DNA of 14,026 bases from JAYEJW01 sp034716535 (GCA_034716535.1 JAYEJW010000172.1:1-14026); one strand, 5' to 3'. Counted from the stretch's first letter, positions 5,931 through 13,333 are shown. Made by a program: numbers and translations. The notes: generated by a model not told the origin, from the sequence alone.

Positions 5931-8900
5931 TCAGTCCTGTTCCAGCTCGATGTTGATGCCCAGCGAGCGGATCTCCTTCACGAGCACATTGAAGGACTCG
6001 GGCATTCCGGCCTCCATGCGGTGATCGCCGTCCACGATGTTCTTGTACATGCGGGTACGACCGTTGACGTCGTCGGACTTGACGGTGAGCATCTCCTGGA
6101 GGGTGTAGGACGCACCGTAGGCCTCCAATGCCCACACCTCCATCTCACCGAATCGTTGGCCGCCGAATTGGGCCTTGCCGCCCAAGGGCTGCTGGGTAAC
6201 CAGGCTATAGGGACCGGTGGAGCGGGCGTGCATCTTGTCGTCCACCAGGTGGTTGAGCTTGAGCATGTACATGTAGCCCACGGTCACGGGCCGCTCGAAC
6301 GGATCACCCGTGCGGCCGTCGTAGAGAATCGTCTGACCGCTGGGGATGCCTTGGTCGCTCTTGTCTCGATCCGCCAACCGCAGCATGGCGCGTATCTCAT
6401 CTTCCGAAGCGCCGTCGAACACCGGCGTGGCCAGAGGCACCCCCTTGGTCAGGTTTCTCCCAAGCTCGACGATCTCTTCGTCGCTCAGGCTTGCCAGGTC
6501 CTCGGGTTTACCGCTGGAGTTGTAGACCTGCTCCAGGAATCCGCGTAAACCCTCCACCGCGTCCTTGGCACGCAGCATTTCGCCGATCTTGATTCCCAGA
6601 CCGTTTGCGGCCCAGCCCAGGTGGGTCTCCAGAACCTGGCCGACGTTCATGCGCGAAGGCACGCCCAGGGGATTGAGGACGATGTCCACGGGCTCGCCGT
6701 CGGCGGAGAAAGGCATGTCCTCCGCCGGTACGATCATGGAAATCACGCCTTTGTTCCCGTGACGGCCCGCCATCTTGTCGCCGGGTTGGACACGGCGCTT
6801 GACGGCCACGTAGACCTTGACCATCTTGAGCACGCCGGGTGCCAGATCGTCGCCGCTTGTGATCTTGCGTTTCTTCACCTCGAAGCGCTCGCGGAACTCC
6901 TCGCGCTGCTGGCTGATCTGGTTGGCAACCGCCTCCAATCGGCTTGCGGCCTCCTCGCTCCGCAAGCGGATCTCCAGCCATTTGTCCTTGCCGCCCTGCG
7001 CGGCCAGCTCATGCAGATAGGTCTTGGTGATCTTGGCCCCAGCCTTGAGTCCCTGGGGACCGCCATCCGCCACCTTGCCCACCAGCATCTTCTCCACGCG
7101 CTGGAAGGTGTCGTTCTCCATGATGCGCGCCTGATCGGCCAGATCCTTGCGCACGCGCTCAAGCTCCTGTTCCTCGATCTGCAGCGCCCGCTTGTCCTTT
7201 TCCACGCCGTCGCGGGTGAATACCTGCACGTCCACCACAGTACCGGCCATACCGGAGGGCAGGCGCAACGAGGTATCCTTAACATCCGACGCCTTTTCCC
7301 CGAAGATCGCCCGCAGGAGCTTTTCTTCGGGCGTGAGCTGGGTCTCGCCCTTGGGCGTCACCTTGCCCACCAGGATGTCGCCGTCACGCACCTCCGCGCC
7401 GACGTAGACGATGCCGGACTCATCGAGCTTGGACAGCGCCGACTCACCCACGTTGGGGATATCGCCTGAGATCTCCTCGGGACCCAGCTTGGTGTCGCGA
7501 GCCAGGCAGGTGAGCTCCTCGATATGGATGCTCGTGAAGCGGTCCTCCTGCACCACGCGCTCTGAGATGAGGATGGAATCCTCGAAGTTGTAGCCGTTCC
7601 AGGGCATGAAGGCCACACGCAGATTCTGACCCAGCGCCAGCTCACCCGTGTCCGTGGACGGGCCGTCGGCCAGGACGTCGCCGCGCTCGATGGCGTCGTC
7701 GGGCGACACCAGGGGACGCTGGTTGATGCAGGTATTCTGGTTCGAGCGGGTGTACTTGGTGAGGTTGTAGATATCCACGCCCGGCACGCCCGGTACGGCC
7801 TCGTCGTCGTTGACCCGTACCACGATGCGGGCGGCGTCTACCGACTCCACGACGCCACCGCGTCGGGCCACCACGGTGACGCCCGAGTCAACGGCCACCA
7901 CGCGCTCCATCCCGGTCCCGACCAGAGGCTTCTCGGCGCGCAGGGTAGGCACCGCCTGGCGCTGCATGTTGGAGCCCATCAAGGCCCGGTTCGCATCGTC
8001 ATGCTCCAGGAAGGGAATGAGCGAGGCCGCAACCGAGACGATCTGACGTGGCGAGACGTCCATGTACTGGACCTCGTCCGGCGCCTTGAGCGTGAACTCG
8101 TTTTGGTGCCGACAGGAAACCAGCGCGTCCACCAGACGCCCCGCTTCATCGAGCGATGCGTTCGCCTGAGCGATGACGTAATTGCCCTCCTCGATCGCGG
8201 AGAGGTAGTCGATCTGGTCGGTGACACACCCCTGCTCGACCTTCCTATAGGGGGTCTCGAGGAACCCGTACTTGTTGGTACGCGAATAGACCGCCAAGGA
8301 ATTGATCAGGCCGATGTTGGGGCCCTCCGGGGTCTCGATGGGGCAGACACGACCGTAATGGGTGGGGTGCACGTCGCGGACCTCGAAGCCCGCCCGCTCC
8401 CGCGCCAACCCCCCCGGCCCGAGGGCAGAGACGCGGCGCTTGTGGGTAACCTCCGACAACGGATTGTTCTGGTCCATGAACTGGGACAACTGGCTGGAGC
8501 CGAAGAACTCCTTGATCGCCGCCGATACCGGTTTGGCGTTGATGAGCTCCTGGGGCATGAGGCCTTCGGACTCGGCCAGCGAGAGCCGCTCCTTCACGGC
8601 ACGTTCCACCCGGACCAAGCCGACGCGGAACTGGTTCTCGGCCATCTCGCCCACGCACCGGATACGGCGGTTTCCGAGGTGATCGATGTCATCCACCGTC
8701 CCACGCCCGTTACGCAGCTCCACAAGCACATTGAGTGCGTCGATAATATCGGAGCTGTCTCCTACCTCCTCGTAGAGCTTCTTGGACACCTCATCACCGC
8801 GGGCACCGAAGTAGCAGCCGTCGTACAGGATGCCGGGGCCGTCCTCCGAGTCTCGGGCAAGGCGGCGGTTGAACTTCATGCGGCCGACCGCAGACAGGTC

Positions 8901-10103
8901 GTAGCGGTCCGCGGCGAAGAACAGGTTATGAAATAGGTTTTGTGCGGCCTCCTTGGTGGGCGGCTCCCCGGGGCGCATCATGCGGTAGATCTCGACCTGC
9001 GCCTCCAGCGCATTGGTGGTGCCGTCGATGCGCAGGGTCTCCGACATGTACGGACCCTGATCGAGATCGTTCACGAACAGTGTCTCGAAGCGCGCGACCT
9101 GCTTCTCGCGCATGAGATCGAGCAGCTCTTCGGTGATCTCCGCGTTCGCCTCTGCCAGGACCTCCCCGCTGTCCGTATCGACCAGGGTGCGCGCAAGGGT
9201 GCGCCCGGCGAGGAATTCAGGCGGTACGGCGAGGCGTTCGACACCGGCCTTCTGCAGCTCGCGAATATGGCGCGCCGTCACCCGGCGGCCGGATTCCAGC
9301 AGGACCTCGTCGCCGACGGTGACGTCGAAGCCCACGGTCTCGCCGCGCAGCCGCTCCGGCACGAGCTCAAGCTCGATACCGTCCGTTCCGAGGTGGAAGG
9401 TGTCGGTGTCGAAAAAACGTTCCAGGATCTGCTCGGACGTATAACCCAGGGCACGCAGCAGAACCGTCGCAGGCAGCTTGCGCCGGCGGTCGATTCGCAC
9501 GAAGACGTTGTCCTTGGGATCGAACTCGAAATCCAGCCAGGATCCACGGTAGGGAATGACGCGCGCGGAGAACAGCAGCTTTCCCGAGGAGTGGGTCTTG
9601 CCCTTGTCGTGATCGAAAAAGACGCCCGGCGAACGGTGCAACTGGGAGACGATAACCCGCTCTGTGCCGTTGATGATGAAGGTTCCGGTCTCGGTCATGA
9701 GCGGAAGCTCGCCCATGTAGACCTCCTGCTCCTTGATGTCCTTGACCACCTTCGAGCCGGCCGGCGCCTCCTTGTCGTAAATCACCAGACGCAAGAGCAC
9801 GCGCAGTGGCGCCGCGTAGGTAGCGCCCCGCAGATGGCACTCGCGCACGTCGAACGGCGGCTCCCCGAGACGATAGCTCACGTATTCCAGGACCGCGTTA
9901 CCCGAATAGCTCGCGATGGGAAACACCGTCTTGAATGCCGCGTGCAGACCGACCTCGCCACGCTCGACGGGTCTCGCATCCTCTTGCAGGAAATCCCGGT
10001 AGGAATCGATCTGGGTTGCGAGCAGGAAGGGTACGTCCAGGATGCTGGGACGCTTTCCGAAGTCTTTGCGAATGCGCTTTTTCTCGGTGAACGAATAGGC
10101 CAT
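5931..10103 (-). CDS. rpoB: DNA-directed RNA polymerase subunit beta
   Basis: Beta is the second large catalytic subunit of RNA polymerase, binding template DNA, RNA-DNA hybrid and rifampicin. The product has 1390 residues, about 48 more than E. coli (1342 from memory); the extra length lies mostly before residue 530 and between about 560 and 1110. Visible: N-terminal MAYSFTEKKRIRKDFGKRPS; the rifampicin region FFGSSQLSQFMDQNN from 533, with Asp544, His554 and Ser559 matching E. coli D516, H526 and S531 (wild type, so rifampicin sensitivity is expected); KVTPKGETQLTPEEK near 914-928; and active-site GDKMAGRHGNKG with Lys1110 and Lys1118. The start is ATG at 10101-10103, by homology and an AGGGAAGG-type Shine-Dalgarno. 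The in-frame TTG at 10118 overlaps that Shine-Dalgarno and is rejected. The gene follows an attenuator and precedes rpoC. Confidence 0.98.
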   Translation of the reverse strand: MAYSFTEKKRIRKDFGKRPSILDVPFLLATQIDSYRDFLQEDARPVERGEVGLHAAFKTVFPIASYSGNAVLEYVSYRLGEPPFDVRECHLRGATYAAPLRVLLRLVIYDKEAPAGSKVVKDIKEQEVYMGELPLMTETGTFIINGTERVIVSQLHRSPGVFFDHDKGKTHSSGKLLFSARVIPYRGSWLDFEFDPKDNVFVRIDRRRKLPATVLLRALGYTSEQILERFFDTDTFHLGTDGIELELVPERLRGETVGFDVTVGDEVLLESGRRVTARHIRELQKAGVERLAVPPEFLAGRTLARTLVDTDSGEVLAEANAEITEELLDLMREKQVARFETLFVNDLDQGPYMSETLRIDGTTNALEAQVEIYRMMRPGEPPTKEAAQNLFHNLFFAADRYDLSAVGRMKFNRRLARDSEDGPGILYDGCYFGARGDEVSKKLYEEVGDSSDIIDALNVLVELRNGRGTVDDIDHLGNRRIRCVGEMAENQFRVGLVRVERAVKERLSLAESEGLMPQELINAKPVSAAIKEFFGSSQLSQFMDQNNPLSEVTHKRRVSALGPGGLARERAGFEVRDVHPTHYGRVCPIETPEGPNIGLINSLAVYSRTNKYGFLETPYRKVEQGCVTDQIDYLSAIEEGNYVIAQANASLDEAGRLVDALVSCRHQNEFTLKAPDEVQYMDVSPRQIVSVAASLIPFLEHDDANRALMGSNMQRQAVPTLRAEKPLVGTGMERVVAVDSGVTVVARRGGVVESVDAARIVVRVNDDEAVPGVPGVDIYNLTKYTRSNQNTCINQRPLVSPDDAIERGDVLADGPSTDTGELALGQNLRVAFMPWNGYNFEDSILISERVVQEDRFTSIHIEELTCLARDTKLGPEEISGDIPNVGESALSKLDESGIVYVGAEVRDGDILVGKVTPKGETQLTPEEKLLRAIFGEKASDVKDTSLRLPSGMAGTVVDVQVFTRDGVEKDKRALQIEEQELERVRKDLADQARIMENDTFQRVEKMLVGKVADGGPQGLKAGAKITKTYLHELAAQGGKDKWLEIRLRSEEAASRLEAVANQISQQREEFRERFEVKKRKITSGDDLAPGVLKMVKVYVAVKRRVQPGDKMAGRHGNKGVISMIVPAEDMPFSADGEPVDIVLNPLGVPSRMNVGQVLETHLGWAANGLGIKIGEMLRAKDAVEGLRGFLEQVYNSSGKPEDLASLSDEEIVELGRNLTKGVPLATPVFDGASEDEIRAMLRLADRDKSDQGIPSGQTILYDGRTGDPFERPVTVGYMYMLKLNHLVDDKMHARSTGPYSLVTQQPLGGKAQFGGQRFGEMEVWALEAYGASYTLQEMLTVKSDDVNGRTRMYKNIVDGDHRMEAGMPESFNVLVKEIRSLGINIELEQD

Positions 10104-10137
10104 ACTGCCTTCCCTCAAAATGCTTGGAGATTTCCCT

Positions 10138-10159
10138 GGGCGTCGCGTACGCTACGCCC
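10138..10159 (-). promoter_or_regulatory. Near-perfect palindrome in the rpoB leader
   Basis: A 22-base hairpin lies 34 bases upstream of the rpoB start: GGGCGT and ACGCCC arms enclose a further GCG/CGC stem with a single A/G mismatch. No U-run follows. In E. coli the rplL-rpoB gap carries an attenuator and an RNase III site, so a processing role is plausible but not shown. Confidence 0.5.
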
Positions 10160-10180
10160 GGAGCGCCCCGGCGATGCCCT

Positions 10181-10195
10181 CAACGCGCCGCGTTG
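10181..10195 (-). promoter_or_regulatory. 15-base palindrome in the rplL-rpoB gap
   Basis: CAACGC and GCGTTG flank a three-base loop, giving a compact six-pair stem in the transcript between the attenuator and rpoB. The rest of the 209-base gap (10104-10312) shows no ORF and no convincing promoter. The function is unknown; it may be part of a larger fold with the hairpin at 10138-10159. Confidence 0.4.
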
Positions 10196-10244
10196 CTGCC
10201 TGGGCCACGACCGGCTTGGGGAGCTCGGACCGCTATACAAATGG

Positions 10245-10279
10245 GAAAAGGCCGGCGGCCGGAAACCGCCAGCCTCTTC
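10245..10279 (-). terminator. Intrinsic terminator/attenuator between rplL and rpoB
   Basis: In the transcript GGCUGGCGG (10274-10266) pairs with CCGCCGGCC (10258-10250) with one G-U pair, around a seven-base loop, followed directly by UUUU (10249-10246). Flanking GAAGA and UUUUC can extend the stem to 14 pairs. This is a textbook Rho-independent structure 33 bases after the rplL stop. E. coli has a partial terminator at this same junction, which lowers rpoBC expression relative to L10/L12. With no promoter seen before rpoB, this one must also be leaky. Confidence 0.8.
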
Positions 10280-10312
10280 TCTGCGCTGAAAGCAGAGCGA
10301 CGCAACGGCGCC

Positions 10313-10693
10313 CTATTTGACTTCCACCGTCGCGCCAGCCTCTTCCAGCTTCTTTTTCGCCTCTTCGGCTTCATCCTTCGAGACCCCTTCCTTGATGGTG
10401 TTGGGAGCGCCTTCCACGGCCTCCTTCGCCTCCTTCAAGCCCAGGCCCGTCAGTGCGCGCACCGTCTTGATCACGGACACCTTGTTGGCGCCGAACGAGG
10501 CAAGCACCACGTCGAACTCGGTCTTTTCTTCCGCCTCGGCAGCCTCGCCGGCAGCGCCGGCCACCGGAGCAGCGGCTACTGCTGCCGCAGCCGTCACCCC
10601 GAACTTCTCTTCCATCGCACTGATCAGCTCCACGACCTCCATTACGGTCATGTTGGCGATGGCTTCCAGGATTTCGTCTTTCGATACGGCCAT
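10313..10693 (-). CDS. rplL: 50S ribosomal protein L7/L12
   Basis: L7/L12 forms the multi-copy flexible stalk that recruits translational GTPases (EF-Tu, EF-G, IF2, RF3). The 126-residue acidic product has an N-terminal dimerisation and L10-binding helix pair (MAVSKDEILEAIANMTVMEVVELI), an Ala-rich hinge around residues 35-52, and a C-terminal factor-binding domain with conserved KTEFDVVL, the Lys-rich KVSVIKTVRALTGLGLKEAK and the end GATVEVK. The ATG at 10691-10693 has AGGAG spaced eight bases. It is 45 bases after rplJ, probably co-translated with it at higher yield, since several copies are needed per ribosome. The stop is TAG, then the attenuator. Confidence 0.98.
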   Translation of the reverse strand: MAVSKDEILEAIANMTVMEVVELISAMEEKFGVTAAAAVAAAPVAGAAGEAAEAEEKTEFDVVLASFGANKVSVIKTVRALTGLGLKEAKEAVEGAPNTIKEGVSKDEAEEAKKKLEEAGATVEVK

Positions 10694-10738
10694 TGGTTTC
10701 TCCTAAATCGAAAATCTTTTGGGTAAATGCCTTGCCGG

Positions 10739-11266
10739 CTACGCCGCCTCTTTGGCATCGCGGACCGCGGCGACGGTGCGCACGAGCTTGCTCGGCACCT
10801 CATTGAGCGTGCTCGCGAGCTTTTGCACCGGCGCCTTCATCACGGCCATCAACTGGCTGATCGCCTCATCATAGGTCGGCATCTTCGCCAACACGCCAAG
10901 CTCCGAGCTATCGAGCAATTTGCCTCCGATAGAGACCAGCTTGACCTGGAACTTGTCGTGCGTCTTCGCGAATGCCTCGGCGACGCGCGCTGCAGAGCCC
11001 GGATCCTCCTGCGAGAAGGCGAGGACCAAGGGGCCCTTGAGTCCTTCCTGCATGCAGGCGAAATCCGTGTTCTCGATCGCACGTTTCGCCAAGGTGTTCT
11101 TGACCACTCGGACATAGACGCCCGCCTTACGCGCTTCCACGCGCAGGGCGCCCATCTCCTCCACGGTCAAGCCCCGGTATTCGGCACCAATGGCCGAATA
11201 GGCGCTCTTGGCGACCTCCGCGACCTCGGCGACGATCGCTTCTTTTTGGGCAAAACTGAGAGCCAA
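10739..11266 (-). CDS. rplJ: 50S ribosomal protein L10
   Basis: L10 anchors L7/L12 dimers to 23S rRNA at the base of the stalk and represses its own mRNA when in excess. The 175-residue product (E. coli 165) has the N-terminal rRNA-binding domain (MALSFAQKEAIVAEVAEVAK, YRGLTVEEM, GVYVRVVKNTLAKRA) and a C-terminal helix for L12 (residues 150-175, ending AAVRDAKEAA). The start is TTG at 11264-11266: it gives the family's MAL- N-terminus and has a perfect AGGAGG eight bases upstream. Upstream in-frame codons reach 11362, but that stretch belongs to the leader and resembles no L10. A long leader with an L10-binding structure (11401-11491) precedes it. Confidence 0.96.
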   Translation of the reverse strand: MALSFAQKEAIVAEVAEVAKSAYSAIGAEYRGLTVEEMGALRVEARKAGVYVRVVKNTLAKRAIENTDFACMQEGLKGPLVLAFSQEDPGSAARVAEAFAKTHDKFQVKLVSIGGKLLDSSELGVLAKMPTYDEAISQLMAVMKAPVQKLASTLNEVPSKLVRTVAAVRDAKEAA

Positions 11267-11331
11267 AGTCGTCACCTCCTGATTACGGTTGTCCGGGACA
11301 CCATGCCCGGCCAGCCGACTACCACCCGAAG

Positions 11332-11353
11332 ACTCGCGTGTTCCGACGCGAGT
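11332..11353 (-). promoter_or_regulatory. Hairpin in the rplJ leader
   Basis: A perfect 8-base inverted repeat (ACTCGCGT in the transcript at 11353-11346, ACGCGAGT at 11339-11332) has a six-base loop. It lies between the L10-binding structure and the rplJ Shine-Dalgarno, about 65 bases before the start. It may couple L10 binding to ribosome access, or be a spacer stem. No terminator-like U-run follows. Confidence 0.5.
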
Positions 11354-11400
11354 TTCAGGCACTTGCCTCGTGCACCGTCACCAGGGCTAGACCCGATTCG

Positions 11401-11491
11401 GGAGCACCGTCTGCGCAGGCCCTTGCGAATTAAGCCCCGGAACCGCCCACCCTGGGCGGTGCCTGGACGCCTGCGGTCTTTGACGGCCTCC
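11401..11491 (-). promoter_or_regulatory. L10 leader: autoregulatory binding site for the L10-(L12)n complex
   Basis: The transcript folds as an outer stem (GGAG with CUCC, then CCGUC with GACGG), a middle stem (CGCAGGC with GCCUGCG) and an apical perfect hairpin (ACCGCCCA, loop GGG, UGGGCGGU). The AAAGACC and GCAGACGG strands between outer and middle stems, and the CUUAAUUCGCAAGG stretch, match the conserved core of the bacterial L10 leader as I recall it from E. coli. In that system excess L10-L12 binds here and blocks rplJ translation. The position, between rplA and rplJ, is exactly as expected. Confidence 0.85.
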
Positions 11492-11516
11492 GACAAGACT
11501 TGCCGGCGCCCCAAAG

Positions 11517-11543
11517 ATTCTATGAGAGTACAGCCGCCGCCAA
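11517..11543 (-). promoter_or_regulatory. Weak candidate promoter before rplJ
   Basis: TAGAAT (11522-11517) matches the -10 box at 5 of 6 positions. The best upstream partner is TTGGCG (11543-11538), 4 of 6 matches but only 15 bases away, and it lies inside a hairpin. E. coli has an rplJ promoter in this gap, which is the main reason to list it. It may well be chance. Confidence 0.25.
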
Positions 11544-11558
11544 CGACGGCACCTGTAC
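11528..11558 (-). promoter_or_regulatory. Hairpin directly after rplA
   Basis: GTACAG (11558-11553) and CTGTAC (11533-11528) pair. Inside them, after a G/G mismatch, UGCCGUC pairs with GGCGGCG using G-U wobbles around a three-base loop. It begins 12 bases past the rplA stop and could be a processing or partial termination site separating rplKA from rplJL; the following sequence is not U-rich enough for a good terminator. Confidence 0.5.
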
Positions 11559-11570
11559 CAAAATGTTTCC

Positions 11571-12266
11571 CTAGAAAGACAGCGCGGAATGATCGATCGC
11601 AAGCCCGGGTCCCATCGTGGTCGAGACCGTAACCTTGCACATATAGATGCCCTTTGCGGCGCTCGGCTTCGCCTTCATCAGGTTTCCGAGCAGCGCCTCC
11701 AGATTCTCGCGCAGGGCGACCGGCTCGAAATCCGCCTTCCCGAGCGGGCAATGGATAATGCCCCCCTTGTCCGTGCGATAGCGTACCTGTCCTGCCTTGG
11801 CGTTGGTCACCGCGGCGGCCACGTTCGGCGTTACGGTCCCTACCTTGGGGTTGGGCATCAGACCGCGCGGTCCGAGGATCTTGCCCAGCTGTCCGACCAC
11901 GCGCATGGCATCGGGGGAGGCGATCACAACGTCGAAATCCAGCTTCCCCGCCTTGACCTCTTCGGCGAGGTCCTCCATGCCGACCCGATCTGCACCAGCC
12001 TCGGTAGCGGCCTCGGCATTGGCGCCCTGAGCGAATACCGCGACGCGGACCTGCTTTCCGATGCCGTGGGGCAACACCGTTGCACCGCGCACCACCTGAT
12101 CGGACTTACGCGGATCGACACCGAGATTGACGGCGACATCCACGTTCTCCGTAAATTTCACCGCGGACAGCTCTTTGAGCAGAACGAAGGCCTCCTCCGC
12201 ACCGTAGAGCTTGCCCGTCTCGACTTTCTCACGGATCATCCGTGTCCTTTTCGATAGCTTCGCCAT
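11571..12266 (-). CDS. rplA: 50S ribosomal protein L1
   Basis: L1 forms the mobile L1 stalk on 23S rRNA at the E site and in E. coli is the translational repressor of the rplK-rplA mRNA. The 231-residue product (E. coli 234) is typical: MAKLSKRTRMIREKV, VNLGVDPRKSDQVVRGATVLPHG, FDVVIASPDAMRVVGQLG, ILGPRGLMPNPKVGTVT and C-terminal KVTVSTTMGPG. The ATG at 12264-12266 overlaps the rplK stop by one base (TAATG), with GGAGG lying inside the end of rplK about 11 bases upstream. Translation is therefore expected to be coupled to rplK, so one repressor site before rplK would control both. Confidence 0.98.
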   Translation of the reverse strand: MAKLSKRTRMIREKVETGKLYGAEEAFVLLKELSAVKFTENVDVAVNLGVDPRKSDQVVRGATVLPHGIGKQVRVAVFAQGANAEAATEAGADRVGMEDLAEEVKAGKLDFDVVIASPDAMRVVGQLGKILGPRGLMPNPKVGTVTPNVAAAVTNAKAGQVRYRTDKGGIIHCPLGKADFEPVALRENLEALLGNLMKAKPSAAKGIYMCKVTVSTTMGPGLAIDHSALSF

Positions 12267-12700
12267 TATTCGACACCCTCCACGTTAAGCCCCATGGCAC
12301 GTGCACTGCCGGCGATGGTGCGTACCGCCGCATCCATATCCGCCGCAGACAGATCGGGCATCTTCGTATTCGCAATCTCTTCGAGCTGGGCACGCGTGAC
12401 CGTACCGACCTTGCTTGTATTCGGAGTGCTGCTGCCTTTCGGAATACCGGCCGCCTTCTTCAGCAACACGGAGGCCGGTGGCGTCTTGGTAATGAAGGTA
12501 AAGCTGCGATCCGCGTACACCGTGATAACCACGGGGATCGGTAGTCCTTTCTCGACGCTCTGCGTCTTGGCGTTGAACGCCTTGCAGAACTCCATGATGT
12601 TGACGCCGTGTTGGCCGAGCGCGGGGCCGACCGGCGGACTCGGATTCGCCTCGCCGGCCTTGACTTGCAGCTTGATGTAAGCTGAGATCTTCTTTGCCAT
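12266..12700 (-). CDS. rplK: 50S ribosomal protein L11
   Basis: L11 binds the GTPase-associated region of 23S rRNA and is the target region of thiostrepton; in E. coli it is also needed for RelA activation in the stringent response. The 144-residue product (E. coli 142) has MAKKISAYIKLQVKAGEANP, the proline-rich PPVGPALGQHGVNIMEFCK turn (residues 22-40), TKTPPASVLLKKAAG and the C-terminal RNA-binding domain ending MGLNVEGVE. The ATG at 12698-12700 has AGGAG eight bases upstream. The 97-base gap after nusG holds a strong hairpin and a candidate L1-binding structure. It is translationally coupled to rplA. Confidence 0.98.
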   Translation of the reverse strand: MAKKISAYIKLQVKAGEANPSPPVGPALGQHGVNIMEFCKAFNAKTQSVEKGLPIPVVITVYADRSFTFITKTPPASVLLKKAAGIPKGSSTPNTSKVGTVTRAQLEEIANTKMPDLSAADMDAAVRTIAGSARAMGLNVEGVE

Positions 12701-12716
12701 ATCGCTTTCTCCTGTG

Positions 12717-12750
12717 GGTGCAAGCGCCAGGCTCTTAGGCCGGCTCCCCT
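12717..12750 (-). promoter_or_regulatory. Candidate L1-binding structure in the rplK leader
   Basis: Just upstream of the rplK Shine-Dalgarno the transcript reads GGGGAGCCGG, an about nine-base loop, then CUGGCGCUUGCACCC. GCCGG pairs with CUGGC (one G-U), and GGG can close with CCC, leaving an asymmetric internal loop (GA opposite GCUUGCA). A short stem plus asymmetric loop is the general shape of L1 mRNA sites that mimic the 23S target. I match it on shape and location, not on a remembered exact consensus. Confidence 0.45.
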
Positions 12751-12751
12751 G

Positions 12752-12774
12752 CTCCGAGCGCTTCGCGCCCGGAG
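12752..12774 (-). promoter_or_regulatory. Strong hairpin between nusG and rplK
   Basis: Arms of ten bases (transcript CUCCGGGCGC and GCGCUCGGAG, one G-U pair) enclose a GAA loop. It lies 23 bases after the nusG stop. It is followed by CAGGGG rather than U, so it is not an intrinsic terminator. It may be part of the L11 leader fold or a processing site separating secE-nusG from rplKA. I see no convincing promoter in this gap. Confidence 0.6.
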
Positions 12775-12797
12775 TATTCGTTAAACCTATCTCTTCC

Positions 12798-13331
12798 TCA
12801 GCCCTTTTCGATCTGACCGAACTCGAGATCGACAGGCGTCGAACGGCCGAAGATGAGCACGGACACCTTCAGGCGGCTCTTCTCGTAGTCCACCTCTTCG
12901 ACGACACCGTTGAAGTCGGTGAAGGGGCCATCCACGACCCGCACCACCTCACCAGGCTCATAGAGGACCTTGGGACGCGGTTTCTCGACGCCTTCCTGGA
13001 CCCTTTGCAGAATCGCATCGGCCTGTTTGTCCGGAATCGGCGCGGGCTTGTCACCTGTACCACCGATGAAGCCCATCACCTTGGGTACACTCTTGACCAG
13101 GTGCCATGTGTCGTCGGTCATCTCCATGTTGACCAGCACGTAGCCGGGGAAAAACTTGCGCTCGCTCTTGCGCTGCTGGCCGCCCCGCATCTCTACCACT
13201 TCTTCCGTGGGAACGAGGACGGGACCAAACAGGTCTTCCATGCCTGCCCGCGTGATCCGGTCTTCCAGCGAACGCTTTACCTGCGCCTCGAAGCCCGAGT
13301 AGGCATGGATCACGTACCAGCGCATGGCCAT
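12798..13331 (-). CDS. nusG: Transcription elongation/antitermination factor NusG
   Basis: NusG binds the RNA polymerase clamp, suppresses pausing, and links polymerase to Rho or, through S10, to the leading ribosome. The 177-residue product has the NGN domain (RWYVIHAYSGFE, VPTEEVVEMRGG, KSERKFFPGYVLV, WHLVKSVPKVMGFIGG) and a C-terminal KOW domain at about 126-153 (PGEVVRVVDGPFTDFNGVVEEVDYEKSRLKV in two parts, centred on the invariant GPF and NG). The start is uncertain by two codons. ATG at 13331 gives MAMRWYV, like the Pseudomonas MAKRWYV start; ATG at 13325 has a better placed GAGG six bases upstream. It starts two bases after the secE stop, so translation is probably coupled. Confidence 0.96.
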   Translation of the reverse strand: MAMRWYVIHAYSGFEAQVKRSLEDRITRAGMEDLFGPVLVPTEEVVEMRGGQQRKSERKFFPGYVLVNMEMTDDTWHLVKSVPKVMGFIGGTGDKPAPIPDKQADAILQRVQEGVEKPRPKVLYEPGEVVRVVDGPFTDFNGVVEEVDYEKSRLKVSVLIFGRSTPVDLEFGQIEKG

Positions 13332-13333
13332 CC

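Noticed and set aside
10104..10118. Start of RpoB at the in-frame TTG 15 bases upstream
   Set aside because: The stretch is the Shine-Dalgarno region itself (GAGGGAAGG), and the family N-terminus begins at the ATG at 10103.
10225..10250. TATAGC after the rplL attenuator as a -10 box for an rpoB promoter
   Set aside because: No TTGACA-like hexamer lies 15-19 bases upstream; the spacing region is the terminator stem.
8940..10289. A 449-codon plus-strand frame opposite the 5' part of rpoB and its leader
   Set aside because: Antisense shadow of rpoB with the same composition artefact; no ribosome site or recognisable domain.
11267..11362. L10 read from an upstream GTG, adding 32 residues
   Set aside because: The extra residues do not resemble L10 and overlap the structured leader and the perfect AGGAGG.
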